A stretch of DNA of 17,502 bases, taken from the NCBI GenBank assembly GCA_005879205.1, contig VBLD01000120.1:1-17502 (forward strand), in the 5' to 3' direction. The translations under genes and the position numbers were made by a program. The stretch comes from Deltaproteobacteria bacterium (GTDB lineage: Bacteria; Desulfobacterota; Binatia; DP-6). Positions 1-7,650 of the stretch are shown piece by piece; the stretch's first letter is position 1, and every line of letters begins with the position of its first letter. The notes below the pieces were generated by a model that was not told the DNA's origin, did no database searches, and worked only from the letters and a program-made list of their open reading frames with translations.

Positions 1-297
1 CTCCGCCGCCTGGGCAGCAAGATCAAGACGACGGTCGTCTGCCCCTTCTACATCAGCACGGGCATGTTCGAAGGCGTGAAGACCCGCTTCCGGCTGCTGT
101 TGCCGATCCTCACGCCGGAGTACGCCGCCAACCGCATCGTCGACGCCATCCGCCGCGACCGCCGCCGCCTCATCATGCCCCGGCTCGTCTACGTGACCTC
201 GCTCGGACGCCTCCTCCCCGTGCGCCTGTTCGATGCCATCATGGAGTTCCTCGGCGTCAACCAGAGCATGGACGAGTTCGTGGGTCGCGCGAGATAG
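1..297 (+). CDS. Short-chain dehydrogenase/reductase, C-terminal part (5' end outside window)
   Basis: The frame is open from base 1 to a TAG stop, giving 98 residues of the C-terminal part of an SDR oxidoreductase. The piece begins at the strand after the catalytic Tyr/Lys helix and has the typical post-active-site pattern VVCPFYISTGMF (residues 13-24). It then has the substrate-loop and C-terminal helices, with PEYAANRIVDAI before the hydrophobic tail and a MDEFVGR ending like that of retinol-dehydrogenase/DHRS-type SDRs. The Rossmann NAD(P) site (TGxxxGxG) and YxxxK lie upstream of the window, so cofactor and substrate cannot be read. The stop is 10 bases before the next gene, suggesting co-transcription with the secreted hydrolase. 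Family assignment is fairly safe; substrate is unknown. Confidence 0.8.
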   Translation, partial: LRRLGSKIKTTVVCPFYISTGMFEGVKTRFRLLLPILTPEYAANRIVDAIRRDRRRLIMPRLVYVTSLGRLLPVRLFDAIMEFLGVNQSMDEFVGRAR

Positions 298-307
298 TGA
301 TCCCACC

Positions 308-2638
308 ATGATCCATCCGAGAAGCCCCGCCCTCCTCGCCCTCCTGCTCTGGAGCGCGACGCCCGCACCCGCAGCGCCGCTCGCCAGCGTCTTCGGCGGG
401 AAGGTCGCCTGCAGCGAGCAGAGCGGGGTCCAGTTCTGCCCGGGCGACGTCAACACCCGGATCGAGAGCTGGGACGGCGTGCCGCTCGACGTGAGCGTCA
501 CGTTGCCGCCCGCGTCGATGGACGGCCCCTTTCCATTGATCGTCGACCTCCACGGGTGGGCACTCAGCAAATCCGGGACTCCGTTCGTCGACCGGGCGAA
601 CGACGGCTACGTCGTGCTCAGCTACACGGCGCGCGGCTTCCATGCCTCCTGCGGGTTCGTCGCCTCACGCGACCCCGATCCGACGCTCGCGGACCCCACC
701 GTATGCGCCGAGCGCGGCTGGATCCACCTCGCAGATGCGCGGTTCGAGGGCCACGACACGCAGCACCTGGCCGGGCTGCTCGCCGACGAGGGCCTGGTCA
801 TTCCGGATCGGATCGGCGTCACCGGCATCTCGTACGGTGGAGGGCAGTCGATGATCCTCGCCGCGCTGAGGAACCGCGTGATGATGGCGGACGGTACGCT
901 GGTGCCGTGGAAGAGCCCGAGCGGACTCGACATGGCGATTGCCGCGGCCGGACCGCTCGTCCCGTGGTCGGACCTCGCCTACTCGCTCGCGCCGAACGGA
1001 CGCACGCTCGACTACCGGACGGAGAACCCGTACGGGACGCGCGGCGGCGTGCAGAAGGCGTCGTGGGGCCGCCTCCTCTACGCGGCAGGACTGGGCAACG
1101 GGTTCTTCGCGCCGCCGGGGGTCGACCCGTCGGCGGACATCACGGGCTGGGACGCCCGGCTCCGGCTCGGGGAGCCGTACGACAGCGATCCGCAGTTGAT
1201 CGGGAGCCTCACGGAGGTCGCGAACCATCACTCCGCGTACTACGTCGACGACTCGATCGAGCCGGCGCCGCTCTTCATCTACAACGCCTGGACGGACGAC
1301 CTCTTCCCCGTCGACGAGGCGCTCCGCTTCTGGCGGAAGACGAAGAGCAAGTACCCGCAGGCCGAGATCGCGCTCCAGTTTGCCGCCGGCTTCGGCCATC
1401 CGCGCGCCGACCTCGGCGCGAGCACGGCGCGCCCACAGGCCGGCGTCACGGCGCTTTTTGCGCGCCATCTGAAGAGCATGGCCGGAGAGCCGCTGCCGGC
1501 GCTCGAGACCTTCACGCAGGGCTGCAACGGCGTGGCCGAGGGCGGGCCGTTCACGGCGGACGACTGGGACGCCCTCCACCCCGGCGAGGTGCGCTACCAA
1601 AGGAGCGGCATCAAGCGCTTCACCTCGGCCGGTGGCAGGCCGCAGACGGCCGCCGCCGTCGATCCGCTGGCCGGCGGACCATGCCGGGCGGTGCCGAGCG
1701 ACGACGACCCCGGAGCGGCGACCTACCGGCTGCCGCCGGCGGAGGGCGCCGGCTACACGCTCCTCGGCTCCCCCACCGTAATCGTCGAGCTCGCGGCCAC
1801 GAGCCCGGCGGCCCAGGTCGACGCGCGGCTCTGGGACGCGGCGCCGACCGGCATGCAGACGCTGGTGAGCCATGCGGTCTACCGGCCGCGCACCGACAAC
1901 GCCGGCCGGCAGGTCTTCCAGCTGCATCCGAACGGCTGGCATTTCGCGGCAGGCCACGTTCCGAAGCTGGAGCTCCTCGGCCAGAGCTCGCCCTACGTGC
2001 GCGCGTCGAACGGCAGCTTCGCGGTGAGCGCGAGCCGCCTCGAGCTGCGGCTCCCGGTGCGCGAGGCGCCGGCCGGCCACACGATCCAGACGCCTGCCCC
2101 ACCGCTGCCGCCGCCCGCCGCACGCGAGGCGTACGGCTGCGGCCTGGCACCGCTGTCGGGCTGCCGGGCCGCCCCCGTCCCCGGCACCTCCATTCTCACG
2201 ATCGCCATCGGCGTGAGCGGCCTGCGCGACCGGCTCGCCTGGCGATGGACGAACGGCTCCGCTACGGCCCTGGCCGACTTCGGCGACCCCACCTCGTCGA
2301 CCGACTATGCGCTCTGCGTCTACGCCGGCGACGATCACCTCGTCGTCGGCGCGATCGCCCCCGCCGGCGGCCCGTGGACGGCCACGGCGAACGGCTTCCG
2401 GTACCTCGATCGGCACCTCGACACGGGGCTCGAGCGTGTCGAGCTGACCGCAGGTCCGGCGGGCGCGGCGTCGGTCGCCGCCTCGGGCAAGGGCACGCAC
2501 CTCGGCATCCCCACCCTTCCCGCGACGCCAATGCCGCTGACCGTGCAGCTCGCCGCCAGCACCGGCACCTGCTGGACGGCGACGTTCGGGACGGCGCGCC
2601 GGAACACTGCGCGCCGCCTGGAGGCGAGGTCGCCATGA
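308..2638 (+). CDS. Secreted CocE/NonD- or S15-type alpha/beta hydrolase with extra C-terminal domain
   Basis: This is a 776-residue exported hydrolase. ATG 308 is chosen because it starts an ordinary signal peptide (hydrophobic LLALLLW core, cleavage near PAPAA, residues 20-24). The open frame continues upstream to 233 but there overlaps the SDR gene and loses the signal peptide. The alpha/beta-hydrolase core covers about residues 50-420: an oxyanion HG turn at DLHGW, the nucleophile elbow GISYGG with Ser175, a probable acid at Asp330/Asp331 in WTDDLFP, and a His in FGHPRA (His364). This is the layout of the X-Pro dipeptidyl-peptidase/cocaine-esterase superfamily, which cleaves ester or amide bonds. 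Residues about 430-600 resemble the jelly-roll domain of that family. Residues about 611-776 form a further segment with four cysteines (C611, C619, C670, C755) and a DFGDP motif that is not part of the standard fold. The stop overlaps the next start by ATGA. The natural substrate is unknown. Confidence 0.85.
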   Translation: MIHPRSPALLALLLWSATPAPAAPLASVFGGKVACSEQSGVQFCPGDVNTRIESWDGVPLDVSVTLPPASMDGPFPLIVDLHGWALSKSGTPFVDRANDGYVVLSYTARGFHASCGFVASRDPDPTLADPTVCAERGWIHLADARFEGHDTQHLAGLLADEGLVIPDRIGVTGISYGGGQSMILAALRNRVMMADGTLVPWKSPSGLDMAIAAAGPLVPWSDLAYSLAPNGRTLDYRTENPYGTRGGVQKASWGRLLYAAGLGNGFFAPPGVDPSADITGWDARLRLGEPYDSDPQLIGSLTEVANHHSAYYVDDSIEPAPLFIYNAWTDDLFPVDEALRFWRKTKSKYPQAEIALQFAAGFGHPRADLGASTARPQAGVTALFARHLKSMAGEPLPALETFTQGCNGVAEGGPFTADDWDALHPGEVRYQRSGIKRFTSAGGRPQTAAAVDPLAGGPCRAVPSDDDPGAATYRLPPAEGAGYTLLGSPTVIVELAATSPAAQVDARLWDAAPTGMQTLVSHAVYRPRTDNAGRQVFQLHPNGWHFAAGHVPKLELLGQSSPYVRASNGSFAVSASRLELRLPVREAPAGHTIQTPAPPLPPPAAREAYGCGLAPLSGCRAAPVPGTSILTIAIGVSGLRDRLAWRWTNGSATALADFGDPTSSTDYALCVYAGDDHLVVGAIAPAGGPWTATANGFRYLDRHLDTGLERVELTAGPAGAASVAASGKGTHLGIPTLPATPMPLTVQLAASTGTCWTATFGTARRNTARRLEARSP

Positions 2639-3129
2639 GCGGACGAGAGGCCGGGCTGGCCCCGTGGACCCGCGCGCAGGAACGCCTGGCTTCTCCGGTC
2701 ATCCGCCTGATGACGGTGCTCAACGTCTGGGCCTATCGCCTGACCGGCGGCCGGCTCGGCGGCACCTTCCTGCAGGGCGCCCCGATCTGTCTCGTGACCG
2801 TGAAGGGCAAGCGGTCGGGGACGCCGCGCACGGTGGCCCTCCTCTACCTGGCCGCGGGGGAGGACGTGGTGCTCGTCGCCTCCAAGGGCGGCATGTCGCA
2901 CCACCCGGCGTGGTACCACAACATGACGGCCAACCCGGAGGTCGAGGTGCAGATCGGATCGACCACCCGCCGGATGCGCGCCCGCCGTGCCTCCGGCGCC
3001 GAGAAGGCGACGCTCTGGCCACGCCTGGTCGCGATGTATCGCGACTACGACGACTACCAGGCCCGGACCACCCGCCAGATCCCGGTGATGATCCTCTTTC
3101 CGGACCCAGGTCCAGTTAGAGACAGATAA
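2635..3129 (+). CDS. Deazaflavin (F420)-dependent nitroreductase family protein (DDN-like)
   Basis: The 164-residue product matches the DDN/Rv3547-type split-beta-barrel family, which binds the deazaflavin F420 and reduces nitroaromatics, quinones or other electrophiles. Visible signatures are the first strand pair ending in GKRSGTPR (58-65), the phosphate-binding loop SKGG (83-86), and PAWYHN (91-96) followed by the NPEVEV strand. Length is normal for the family. ATG 2635 overlaps the TGA of the hydrolase gene (ATGA), so translation is probably coupled to it and the two should be in one transcript with the upstream SDR. The same frame is open far upstream, antisense-like in composition over the hydrolase gene, but that part is not coding. 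Some family members act without F420, so the cofactor is an inference. Substrate unknown. Confidence 0.85.
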   Translation: MSGREAGLAPWTRAQERLASPVIRLMTVLNVWAYRLTGGRLGGTFLQGAPICLVTVKGKRSGTPRTVALLYLAAGEDVVLVASKGGMSHHPAWYHNMTANPEVEVQIGSTTRRMRARRASGAEKATLWPRLVAMYRDYDDYQARTTRQIPVMILFPDPGPVRDR

Positions 3130-3214
3130 GCGCGTGCCGGAGACGGGTGATTGACGAATTTTCCTTGACTCCCTCCGAAGGGCCGTTCAGGCTCCGCGCC
3201 CAACGGGGGTTGTC

Positions 3215-3793
3215 ATGAACACCAGATCGCTTGCCATCGTCACTGCGTTCGCCGCCCTGGTCATGCAGCCCTTGCGAGTCGAGGCCGTGGGGCCCGACTT
3301 CAACCTGAAGGCGATGACCTACAGCGCCAATCTGGTCCAGGCGATGGACCAGTGCACGTTCTCCGTGACCAACGTCGGCGGCGTGGGGGCGTGCCCGGAG
3401 AGCAACGCCAACACGGACGGCACACACTTCACGGTGGGTCGCGTGGCGATCAAGTCGATGGCGAGCAGGAACCAGGTGTCCACCACCTTGAAGAGCTCCC
3501 GGGCCACGCCTCCGGGGGCGCTCGCCAACAAGCTCGTACACACGCGGATCGTGCTCCGCATCACCCGCACCAACGGCGCTCCGCTGGTGACGTGGGTCGA
3601 TCAGACGTTGAGCTGCCCCAACATCCTGGTGCCGCCGGCAGGCGACGTCGTCCAGAAGGTGAGCCTCGTCGACTGCGGTCTCGCGGCGATGCTGGCGGAC
3701 AATACCACCAACAAAGAGGTCGTCTCCGTCCAGGTCATCGATAATGCCAGCTCGAAGCCCCTGGCAGTTCCCGGGGTGCGGCGGGTGAGGTAG
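3215..3793 (+). CDS. Secreted hypothetical protein with four cysteines
   Basis: I do not recognise a family for this 192-residue protein. Residues 1-24 look like a Sec signal peptide (NTR, hydrophobic AIVTAFAALVM core, cleavage after VEA). The mature part is polar, rich in Thr/Asn/Val with alternating beta-type patterns, and has four cysteines (47, 60, 134, 154), an even number that could form two disulfides in the periplasm. No catalytic motif is visible. A G-rich stretch (GGGGG, 3203-3207) sits 7 bases before ATG 3215. It is separated from the upstream operon by 85 bases containing an AT-richer patch (3150-3170), so it may have its own promoter. It converges with the GT-C-like gene, the stops being only 10 bases apart. 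Coding nature is supported by signal peptide, codon pattern and length. Confidence 0.65.
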   Translation: MNTRSLAIVTAFAALVMQPLRVEAVGPDFNLKAMTYSANLVQAMDQCTFSVTNVGGVGACPESNANTDGTHFTVGRVAIKSMASRNQVSTTLKSSRATPPGALANKLVHTRIVLRITRTNGAPLVTWVDQTLSCPNILVPPAGDVVQKVSLVDCGLAAMLADNTTNKEVVSVQVIDNASSKPLAVPGVRRVR

Positions 3794-3803
3794 ACGCCGG
3801 CCG

Positions 3804-5837
3804 TCAGCTCGGGTCGAGATCGACCCGGTACATGGCGAGGGAGATCTCACGGAGTCCGAGGTCGTCTCGCTCGTCGTACGGCTCCATGCGGCGGGTCGCG
3901 ACGCTGAACGTGTAGGTCGCCATGCGGACCAGCCGCAGGTTGCCGGTCGCGGCGGGCGGCGGCCGTCCGGTCGGTCCGATCCAGATCATCGGACGATCGC
4001 GCAGCGCGGTTCGCAAGCGTCGTAGCGACTCCGTCGTCGGGCCGTCCAGGAAGAACGCCGGCGCATCGCGCGTGATCCAGAGCGCGATGTGGAGCTGCGA
4101 CTCGGCGAAGAACGCGGGGTCGCCCACGATGACCGCACCGCGAGGGATCTGCGCCCCGATGCTCCGCACGTACGCCATCGTGTTCTGATAAGCCGGCTGC
4201 CGGAAGGTGAACGCCGATCGCGGACCGAGCGCGAGCATCAGAGCGAGCGCCGCGACCGCCAGCACCCAGCGCCGCCGTTCCACGAGACTGGTCAGGGCGA
4301 GCGCCGCGGCGATCGCCCCCGTGGGCAGCGCGATGCGCAGGAACCTGCGGATCGCCCACAGGGGTTGGGGACTGACGGGGGGATAGAAGAAGAGCTGAGC
4401 CGTGGCGAGCAAACCGAAGACGAGCACGAACCGCTCGGCCGGGTTTCGCGCCCTCCGAATCCAGAGCGGCACGCCGATCGCCGCGGCCAGGCCGAGCGGC
4501 CAGCCGGCGTAGAGGCGGAGCCACGCGAGGTTGGTGGCCAGATCCGGCCACGCCGTGGCGACGACGGTGACGGCGTAGGTCGCAAAGGCCGCGAGCGCCG
4601 CGAGCCGGAGCGCCGCCCGGAGCACGCTGGCGCCGTCCGCGAGCCCGCTCTCGGTCAACATCAGTGCCGCCATCGCGACCGCGAGCACGGCGAACCCGGC
4701 CACGCCGAAGCTCAGGAGATGGTGGCTCCGGAGGTAATCGCGCACGATCAGCAGACGCGGCGACATCTCCGCGAAGTAGTGGCTCGGGAACAGGACCTGG
4801 TGGACGAGCGCATACGCCGTCATGAGGAGCAGAGCCGGGGCGAATCCGCGGCCCCCCGGCCAGCGCTGCCGGGGAGCCACCGCGGTCCACAGGGCCAGCG
4901 CGGCGGCCACGTGGATCAGCATGTCGAGGCGCATCAAGCCCGCGACGCCGACCGCCAGACCCGAGAGCGCGCCGAGCCGTCTGGCGCCGGACGACAACGA
5001 CACCGACCCGGCCCACAGCCCCGCCCACAGAAAATACTCACTCGGGATCTCGGGCATCGGGAAGCGCGAGTACCAGTACTGCGGCACGAGACTGGTGAGC
5101 AGACCGAGCGCCAGGCCTGCCGCCCAGGGACCGGCCAGACCGGCCGTGAAGGTGGCAAATGCCCACAGGAACAGGGCGCCGAAGTAGGTGATCGGCGCCG
5201 CGATCGCCTGGTCGCCGCCGATGGCGTAGAAGATCGCCACCCAGACCGAGAGCAGGGGCTGGAAGGCCGGGAGCACGCGGTCGCTCGCGAGATCGGGCAG
5301 CAAGAGCCCGCCACCGACACGAAGAAATGGCGGCGTGTTGGTCTCCGGATGGTAGAGCGGGAACCACTGGACGCGCTCCGCAGGCGGCAGGAGCGCCAGC
5401 GTCGGATCGTGGATCACCAGCGACCCGTGCTCGGCGATGTGCAGGCCCGAGGCGAGATAGAGACTCGAATCGAGCCCGAACAACGACGTATCGAAGGCGG
5501 GAAACGCCCACAGGTAGGCGGCGATCAGCAGCCCCATCCCGACGGCATCCCGGATATCGTACGACGGCGTGCCGGAGTCTCGCGGCCGCGATGCGCGAAG
5601 CCCGAACCCGATGCCGCAGACCAGGATCGAGATCGCGACGAGCCATCGGAGCGCGAAGTGACCGGTCTCGGCCAGCAGCAGGCCGATGACGCTGAGCAGC
5701 GCATTCCCGAGCAGCAGCTCGAGCTGGAGCACGGGTCTCGGTGGATCGACGGTTCGACCGACGAACACGGGCAACGTCGAACGGCCGAGGACATACACCA
5801 GGAGGGCGGCGGCAAGTGTCGTCAGCGCGGCGGCCAT
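3804..5837 (-). CDS. Large multi-pass membrane protein, probable GT-C/GT39 (ArnT-like) glycosyltransferase
   Basis: The protein has 677 residues with about a dozen hydrophobic segments spread over residues 1-545 and a soluble C-terminal domain (about 545-677). After the third or fourth membrane segment comes FGLDSSLYLASGLHIAEHG (120-138), with Asp123. This resembles the first periplasmic loop of GT39/ArnT/PMT-like enzymes, where an acidic residue precedes a helix ending in xxG. Such enzymes use polyprenyl-phosphate sugars as donors on the outer face of the inner membrane. The start is ATG 5837, with a weak GGTGG upstream. It lies downstream of the Wzy-like gene on the same strand but is separated from it by the acetylation-module remnant, so it may be a separate unit. 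A role in decorating the polysaccharide is inferred. It could also be a polysaccharide-locus membrane protein with no transferase activity. Confidence 0.6.
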   Translation of the reverse strand: MAAALTTLAAALLVYVLGRSTLPVFVGRTVDPPRPVLQLELLLGNALLSVIGLLLAETGHFALRWLVAISILVCGIGFGLRASRPRDSGTPSYDIRDAVGMGLLIAAYLWAFPAFDTSLFGLDSSLYLASGLHIAEHGSLVIHDPTLALLPPAERVQWFPLYHPETNTPPFLRVGGGLLLPDLASDRVLPAFQPLLSVWVAIFYAIGGDQAIAAPITYFGALFLWAFATFTAGLAGPWAAGLALGLLTSLVPQYWYSRFPMPEIPSEYFLWAGLWAGSVSLSSGARRLGALSGLAVGVAGLMRLDMLIHVAAALALWTAVAPRQRWPGGRGFAPALLLMTAYALVHQVLFPSHYFAEMSPRLLIVRDYLRSHHLLSFGVAGFAVLAVAMAALMLTESGLADGASVLRAALRLAALAAFATYAVTVVATAWPDLATNLAWLRLYAGWPLGLAAAIGVPLWIRRARNPAERFVLVFGLLATAQLFFYPPVSPQPLWAIRRFLRIALPTGAIAAALALTSLVERRRWVLAVAALALMLALGPRSAFTFRQPAYQNTMAYVRSIGAQIPRGAVIVGDPAFFAESQLHIALWITRDAPAFFLDGPTTESLRRLRTALRDRPMIWIGPTGRPPPAATGNLRLVRMATYTFSVATRRMEPYDERDDLGLREISLAMYRVDLDPS
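3810..3827. terminator. Possible hairpin between convergent genes
   Basis: A 7-bp perfect stem CGGGTCG/CGACCCG with a 4-base AGAT loop lies at the junction where the + strand secreted-protein gene and the - strand membrane-protein gene converge. It lies inside the last codons of the latter. There is no T-run on either side, so it would be a poor intrinsic terminator; it may be chance in GC-rich DNA. Confidence 0.2.
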
Positions 5838-5931
5838 GACGGACCACCGCGCACGTTAGACCAGCGGCACCGCGGAGTGAAGGTCCGCATGTCACGGCCA
5901 GCGCTTCGTGGTAGACGTCCGCGGCAGCCCG

Positions 5932-6085
5932 ATGGTCTTCACCTCACCGATCTTTCTCTTCCTGTTCTTGCCGTCCGTCCTGGCGGTGCATTTCGCCCTG
6001 CCCCGGCGCGGTCGGAACGCGTTCCTGCTCCTCGCCAGCCTCGTGTTCTATGCCTGGGGCGAGCCGCGGTTCCTTCCCGTGATGC
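5932..6085 (+). pseudogene. N-terminal fragment of AlgI-type MBOAT O-acyltransferase
   Basis: From ATG 5932 the frame encodes about 50 residues that closely follow the start of AlgI-family MBOAT proteins: a MVFTSPIFLFLFLP opening, LPRRGRNAFLLLASLVFYAWGEP, then PRFLPVML. Such proteins are about 450-500 residues and transfer acetyl groups across the inner membrane to periplasmic acetyltransferases. Here homology stops at about 6085. All catalytic parts of the MBOAT fold, including the conserved His, are missing. The frame runs on to 6315 without family-like sequence, while a different protein's tail continues in another frame. The exact end of the fragment is my estimate. Polysaccharide-locus context fits an O-acetylation function now lost. 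Confidence 0.7.
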
Positions 6086-6340
6086 TACGATCCCAACTTG
6101 CCACGAGCCGTCGTCCTCCACGATTCGTTCGGCGATACGCTCCGGCCGTTCCTCGCCGAGCACTTCTCCCGGGCCGTATATTCGCGGCAAGGTCGTTTCG
6201 CTCCGGAGCTCATCGAGCACGAACACCCGGACATCGTGCTTCACCAGATGGTGGAACGCTCGCTCATGGCGGACTTTCCCCCCGACCCGCCCGAGGTCAC
6301 GCGTGCAGGGCCTGACGGCGTGGCGGAGCCGCGCTCCTGA
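6083..6340 (+). pseudogene. C-terminal fragment of AlgJ/AlgX-like SGNH-type acetyltransferase
   Basis: This frame, shifted relative to the preceding MBOAT fragment, encodes about 85 residues beginning YDPNLPRAVVLHDSFGD and continuing through FLAEHFSRAVYSRQGRF, PDIVLHQMVERSLMAD to a TGA at 6340. This is the pattern of the last third of AlgJ/AlgX/DHHW-type proteins, with the SGNH catalytic Ser in HDSFG and the ELIE..PDIVL..MVER ending. The family usually has about 350-400 residues, and the N-terminal part carrying the Asp-His pair is absent. No credible independent start or signal peptide is present; a TTG at 6098 opens inside the domain. It overlaps the end of the convergent Wzy-like gene by 44 bases. 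I read it as the distal half of a fusion produced by deletion or misassembly. Confidence 0.65.
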
Positions 6341-7565
6341 TCGACGGGGAAAACAACCGGGCGGCGACGTCGATGCCGTACACGCTCAGCGGCACGAACC
6401 AGATCAGGTCGTTCGCGATGAAATCTCCGTACAGCGCCACGAACAGGTTGAAGTACCAGTAGGCGTAGAAGAACATCGACCAGACCGATCGGCGGCTGAA
6501 CATCCGCCAGTACAGGAACTGGCTCGCCAGCCCGACCAGCAACATCCCGACCGCCACCCCGACGCTCCCGAAGTCGAGGTAGAAGCCTCCGAGGATCGTC
6601 GGCGGCAGGTTCGGAGCGCCCTCCGGGAAGCCGAAGAGGTTTCGCGACACGTACTCGCCGATCGTCGGCTGATGTCCCGGAAGGATGCCGAAGGCGGCGT
6701 TGAACAGGGCCATCCCGTGCTGGAACGGTGCCTTTTCGGGAACGGTGCTCAGCACGAAGTTGAACGTGAGCGGGCCGAACGCCACGAGCGTCACCGCCGA
6801 GGTACACCAGGCAGGCATCCAGCCGGGCAGGTTCGAGTGCGACATCAGGTGGGCCAGCTGCGGGGGCGAGCTGACCAGCCGGAAATAGTTGGCGACCGCC
6901 AGCCCGACGACGGCGAGACCGCCGAATCCAGCGAGCGTCCGCCAGCCGATCGGCCGGACCGCATAGTGGAAGCACACGAGCAACGGCGTGACGATGAACA
7001 ACGGAAGGCCGCGGTGTCCCAGCAGGCACTCCCCCACGATGCACAGTCCGACCAGGACGGCGGCGACGGCCTTCGACGCGGAAGCCTCCCGGTCGGAGAC
7101 CAGCAGATACAGCCCGCTCCCGATTGCCGCCGTGATGGGGAAGCGAGTGGTCGCGTTCAACGGGTTGCCGACGTCCCGGGCGAGGGCGAACCGGGCGGCT
7201 TCCTTGTTCGCGGCGAGGACCGGGATCATGCCGGCGGTCCAGAACACGAAGGCCAGCAGCGCGAGGCTCGCCAGCGCGAGACCCGTCAACAGACGCAACG
7301 TGAACGGGCTCCGCCAGCCGTCGGGATCGATGCGCGGCCATTCGAGGCCGCGCGTCGACCAGCGCCACCGTGCGACCGACAGCCCGCCGACGTAGCCGAG
7401 GAAGCCGAGGACCGACAGGCACGCCATCCGCACGCCGGGAGGCGGAATCAGATCGCTGTAGTCGACGAGGTTCAGATACGGCGCGGTATAGAAAAGAACG
7501 AAGACCAGCGGGAACACGAAACCCGGTGCGAAAGCGTCGCGCAGCCTCGGTCCACGGCTTGCCAA
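6297..7565 (-). CDS. Wzy-like O-antigen/oligosaccharide repeat-unit polymerase
   Basis: This is a 422-residue multi-pass inner-membrane protein with about ten hydrophobic segments. Near the C-terminus it has the pattern of the oligosaccharide repeat-unit polymerase group: TIGEYVSRNLFGF, then PPTILGGFYLDFGSVG (FYLDFG at about 328-333), then a glycine-rich membrane helix. Such enzymes join lipid-linked repeat units in the periplasm. I choose TTG 7565 as start because GGAG (7577-7574) lies 8 bases upstream and because it avoids overlap with the divergent lipoprotein gene. The frame itself is open to 7904, but that extension is Arg/Ser-rich and lies antisense to the lipoprotein. The product ends in a basic tail. 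Sequence identity in this family is low, so the call rests on topology, the FYxDFG motif and its place in the locus. Confidence 0.7.
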   Translation of the reverse strand: MASRGPRLRDAFAPGFVFPLVFVLFYTAPYLNLVDYSDLIPPPGVRMACLSVLGFLGYVGGLSVARWRWSTRGLEWPRIDPDGWRSPFTLRLLTGLALASLALLAFVFWTAGMIPVLAANKEAARFALARDVGNPLNATTRFPITAAIGSGLYLLVSDREASASKAVAAVLVGLCIVGECLLGHRGLPLFIVTPLLVCFHYAVRPIGWRTLAGFGGLAVVGLAVANYFRLVSSPPQLAHLMSHSNLPGWMPAWCTSAVTLVAFGPLTFNFVLSTVPEKAPFQHGMALFNAAFGILPGHQPTIGEYVSRNLFGFPEGAPNLPPTILGGFYLDFGSVGVAVGMLLVGLASQFLYWRMFSRRSVWSMFFYAYWYFNLFVALYGDFIANDLIWFVPLSVYGIDVAARLFSPSIRSAAPPRRQALHA

Positions 7566-7573
7566 TTGCGGAT

Positions 7574-7577
7574 CTCC
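7574..7577 (-). promoter_or_regulatory. Ribosome binding site deciding the TTG start of the Wzy-like gene
   Basis: GGAG on the - strand, 8 bases before TTG 7565. There is no ATG or GTG with comparable spacing between the divergent gene and the first membrane segment, so this motif favours the short start. Confidence 0.5.
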
Positions 7578-7611
7578 AGCGATGCGCCGCCGACCGTAGG
7601 CGAGCCTTCGG

Positions 7612-7641
7612 TTGACGGCAACCCCACGGCCCGGATATGCG
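7612..7641 (+). promoter_or_regulatory. Candidate promoter for the lipoprotein gene
   Basis: TTGACG (7612-7617) is followed after 18 bases by TATGCG (7636-7641), a fair -35 and a weak -10. The GTG start at 7651 would lie only about 2-3 bases from the predicted transcription start, so the message would be leaderless or nearly so. That fits the lack of a clear ribosome binding site before 7651. Confidence 0.3.
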
Positions 7642-7650
7642 GGCCCGCGG

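Noticed and set aside
233..307. Upstream extension of the S15 hydrolase frame.
   Set aside because: It overlaps the SDR gene out of frame and would bury the signal peptide; ATG 308 is better.
665..2500. A 611-codon open frame on the - strand.
   Set aside because: It is antisense to the S15-type hydrolase, whose catalytic motifs and signal peptide are clear. Composition is Arg/Ala-rich without recognisable motifs.
3151..3170. Two TTGAC-like motifs before the secreted four-cysteine protein.
   Set aside because: No acceptable -10 lies 16-18 bases downstream of either, so I do not call a promoter, although the AT-richer patch is noted.
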